Shown here in pieces: positions 13,855 through 14,637 of a stretch of DNA of 14,637 bases. Each line of letters starts with the position of its first letter. The stretch's first letter is position 1. The DNA lies in contig DAKN01000093.1 of NCBI GenBank assembly GCA_002499185.1, positions 14,679 to 29,315 on the forward strand. The letters are read 5' to 3'. Under the pieces are notes generated by a model. It made no database searches. It had not been told where the DNA came from and saw nothing but the letters and a program-made list of their open reading frames with translations. This DNA comes from Candidatus Pacearchaeota archaeon UBA284 (GTDB lineage Archaea > Nanobdellota > Nanobdellia > Pacearchaeales > UBA284). The position numbers were made by a program, and so were the translations under genes.

Positions 13855-14082
13855 ATGAATAATGAAATTAAAGAAAGCGTTAAAAAAGAGTTTTTTGCAG
13901 AAGAATATGAGTCCAAAAAAGATGTCCCAAGTTCTTTAAAAAATCTTTCTCTCAAACAGGCTAATTACTGGGCTAAAGTCTATGATGCAGTTCTTGGAAA
14001 GCAATCCGAAGAGGATTCAAGTGCAAAAGCAAAATCAGCAAGAATTGCGTGGTCACAAACAAATAAAAAATTTAACCTATAA
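13855..14082 (+). CDS. ChaB-like small protein
   Basis: A 75-aa protein. After a charged helix (1-22), residues 24-75 fit the ChaB fold: VPSSLKNLSLKQANYWAKVY, a variable acidic linker (GKQSEEDSSAK), then ARIAWSQTNKKF, matching the usual pattern of P-x-x-x-(hydrophobic)...W...Y followed by A-x-x-x-A-W-x-x-(V/T)-x-(K/R)-x-(F/Y). ChaB-like domains were named from a proposed regulator of a cation transporter and recur in phage structural or scaffold-associated proteins; the role here is not known. GAGG lies eight bases upstream of the ATG, and a conserved promoter-like element lies just before that, so this gene probably opens a transcription unit. Confidence 0.7.
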   Translation: MNNEIKESVKKEFFAEEYESKKDVPSSLKNLSLKQANYWAKVYDAVLGKQSEEDSSAKAKSARIAWSQTNKKFNL

Positions 14083-14089
14083 AAATATT

Positions 14090-14266
14090 ATGAATGTTGC
14101 AATAGACCAGATAGAAGCAAGTGAAAAAGAGTTTGAGGAAAGATTAGACGGGTTGAAGCAAACCAATGTAAAACAACAATGGGTATTAAGAGAAATGGGT
14201 GAACTCAAAGCCACTTTGCAATCTATTATTGATTTATACTCAAAACGAGAAAGCAAGAACAATTAA
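14090..14266 (+). CDS. small coiled-coil protein
   Basis: A 58-aa protein from ATG at 14090, seven bases after the ChaB-like stop. The frame is open further upstream, but that part would overlap the ChaB-like gene in another phase and looks non-coding. The product is almost wholly helical and charged (IDQIEASEKEFEERLDGLKQ), with heptad-like hydrophobics suggesting a coiled coil. There is no good ribosome site. The function is unknown; it may be a small partner of the downstream coiled-coil protein. Confidence 0.55.
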   Translation: MNVAIDQIEASEKEFEERLDGLKQTNVKQQWVLREMGELKATLQSIIDLYSKRESKNN

Positions 14267-14287
14267 ACTAAAAGGAAATCACAATTA

Positions 14288-14637
14288 ATGATGGAAGACA
14301 TGACCCCCATCAATGAAAATTCCAGTAATTCAACTATTGTTCCAATAGTTAACCAATTGATTACTAATATCAATAAAATTTCTAACCTTATTGGACAAAC
14401 CCAATCTTCATATGATAGAAATAATGAAGAATTGTTAGAAGTTAAAAAAATGGTTATGGAATTTATAATAAAAATAAATGATTTGCCAATAAAAAATGAA
14501 AAAGATATAGAAGAGTTATTTGATAAAATGAGAGATATATCTGACAGAATAAGCATAATTGAAAATAATTTTAAGCAGGTAAACGAATCACTACCTCCTA
14601 TTAAAGAAACAGTAGATACTTTAAATGATAATATGGA
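14288..14637 (+). CDS. partial coiled-coil protein, runs off the right edge
   Basis: An open frame of 116 codons from ATG at 14288 (MMEDMTPINENSSNSTIVPI) continues to the window end without a stop. AAAGGA lies 11 bases upstream. After a polar Ser/Asn-rich head, the rest is strongly helical with Ile/Leu heptads (INKISNLIGQ, then DISDRISIIENNFKQ), typical of a long coiled coil. No family can be assigned from the fragment. It may be a structural or scaffold protein. Confidence 0.65.
   Translation, partial: MMEDMTPINENSSNSTIVPIVNQLITNINKISNLIGQTQSSYDRNNEELLEVKKMVMEFIIKINDLPIKNEKDIEELFDKMRDISDRISIIENNFKQVNESLPPIKETVDTLNDNM

Noticed and set aside
13982..14089. Upstream extension of the 58-aa coiled-coil gene
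   Set aside because: It overlaps the ChaB-like gene in another phase and shows low-quality Gln/Lys-rich shadow sequence.
14218..14230. GCAATCTATTATT resembling the repeated element
   Set aside because: It is inside a coding region with one base missing from the core and no upstream box; probably chance in AT-rich DNA.

Overview
The window looks like part of a large, AT-rich (by eye about 30% GC) tailed-phage genome with T4-like (myovirus) character. Support for this: a FEN-family 5'-3' exonuclease, a zinc amidase endolysin, a protein resembling the T4 neck protein gp14, a run of fibre-like proteins, and small phage-typical families (DUF5661, DUF4325/STAS-like, ChaB-like). Most genes are tightly packed, many with AAGGAG-type ribosome sites and stop/start spacing of a few bases. 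No tRNA, CRISPR array or insertion sequence was seen. The host cannot be named. The signal peptides (L-x-A/S before the cleavage point) and strong Shine-Dalgarno sites suggest an AT-rich diderm bacterium, as inference only.

Left arm (1-2069, minus strand): three coupled genes read leftwards: a protein with two CxxH...CxxC metal-binding motifs, then a 5'-3' exonuclease (ATGA overlap), then the start of a gene cut by the window edge. This looks like a replication/nucleic-acid module.

Divergent hub (2070-2464): a 395-bp gene-free stretch where transcription polarity switches. It is roughly mirror-symmetric: an AT-only palindromic core, flanked by paired G6-N6-G6 and C6-N6-C6 blocks, flanked in turn by outward-facing copies of a GTAAATCTA motif. 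A good sigma-70-type promoter (TTGACA/TATATT) fires leftwards.

Right arm (2465-14637, plus strand): amidase, gp14-like neck protein, a virion-type protein with a C-terminal carboxypeptidase-regulatory-like domain, then four consecutive proteins with predicted Sec signal peptides. Three of these are fibre/adhesin-like and share shuffled N- and C-terminal domains; the fourth is a small protein that seems frameshifted. After them come a tandem-DUF5661 protein, an unknown 287-aa protein, a 120-aa unknown, a STAS-like DUF4325 protein, a ChaB-like protein, a 58-aa coiled-coil protein and a coiled-coil gene running off the edge.

The two most unusual features are the cluster of exported fibre-like proteins in a phage genome (virion proteins are normally assembled in the cytoplasm) and a recurring intergenic element. 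The element is GTAAATCTAT(TA), with an extended form AAAAGTT-N11-GTAAATCTATTA at two sites 10 kb apart. It sits before transcription blocks and may be a phage-specific promoter or operator.
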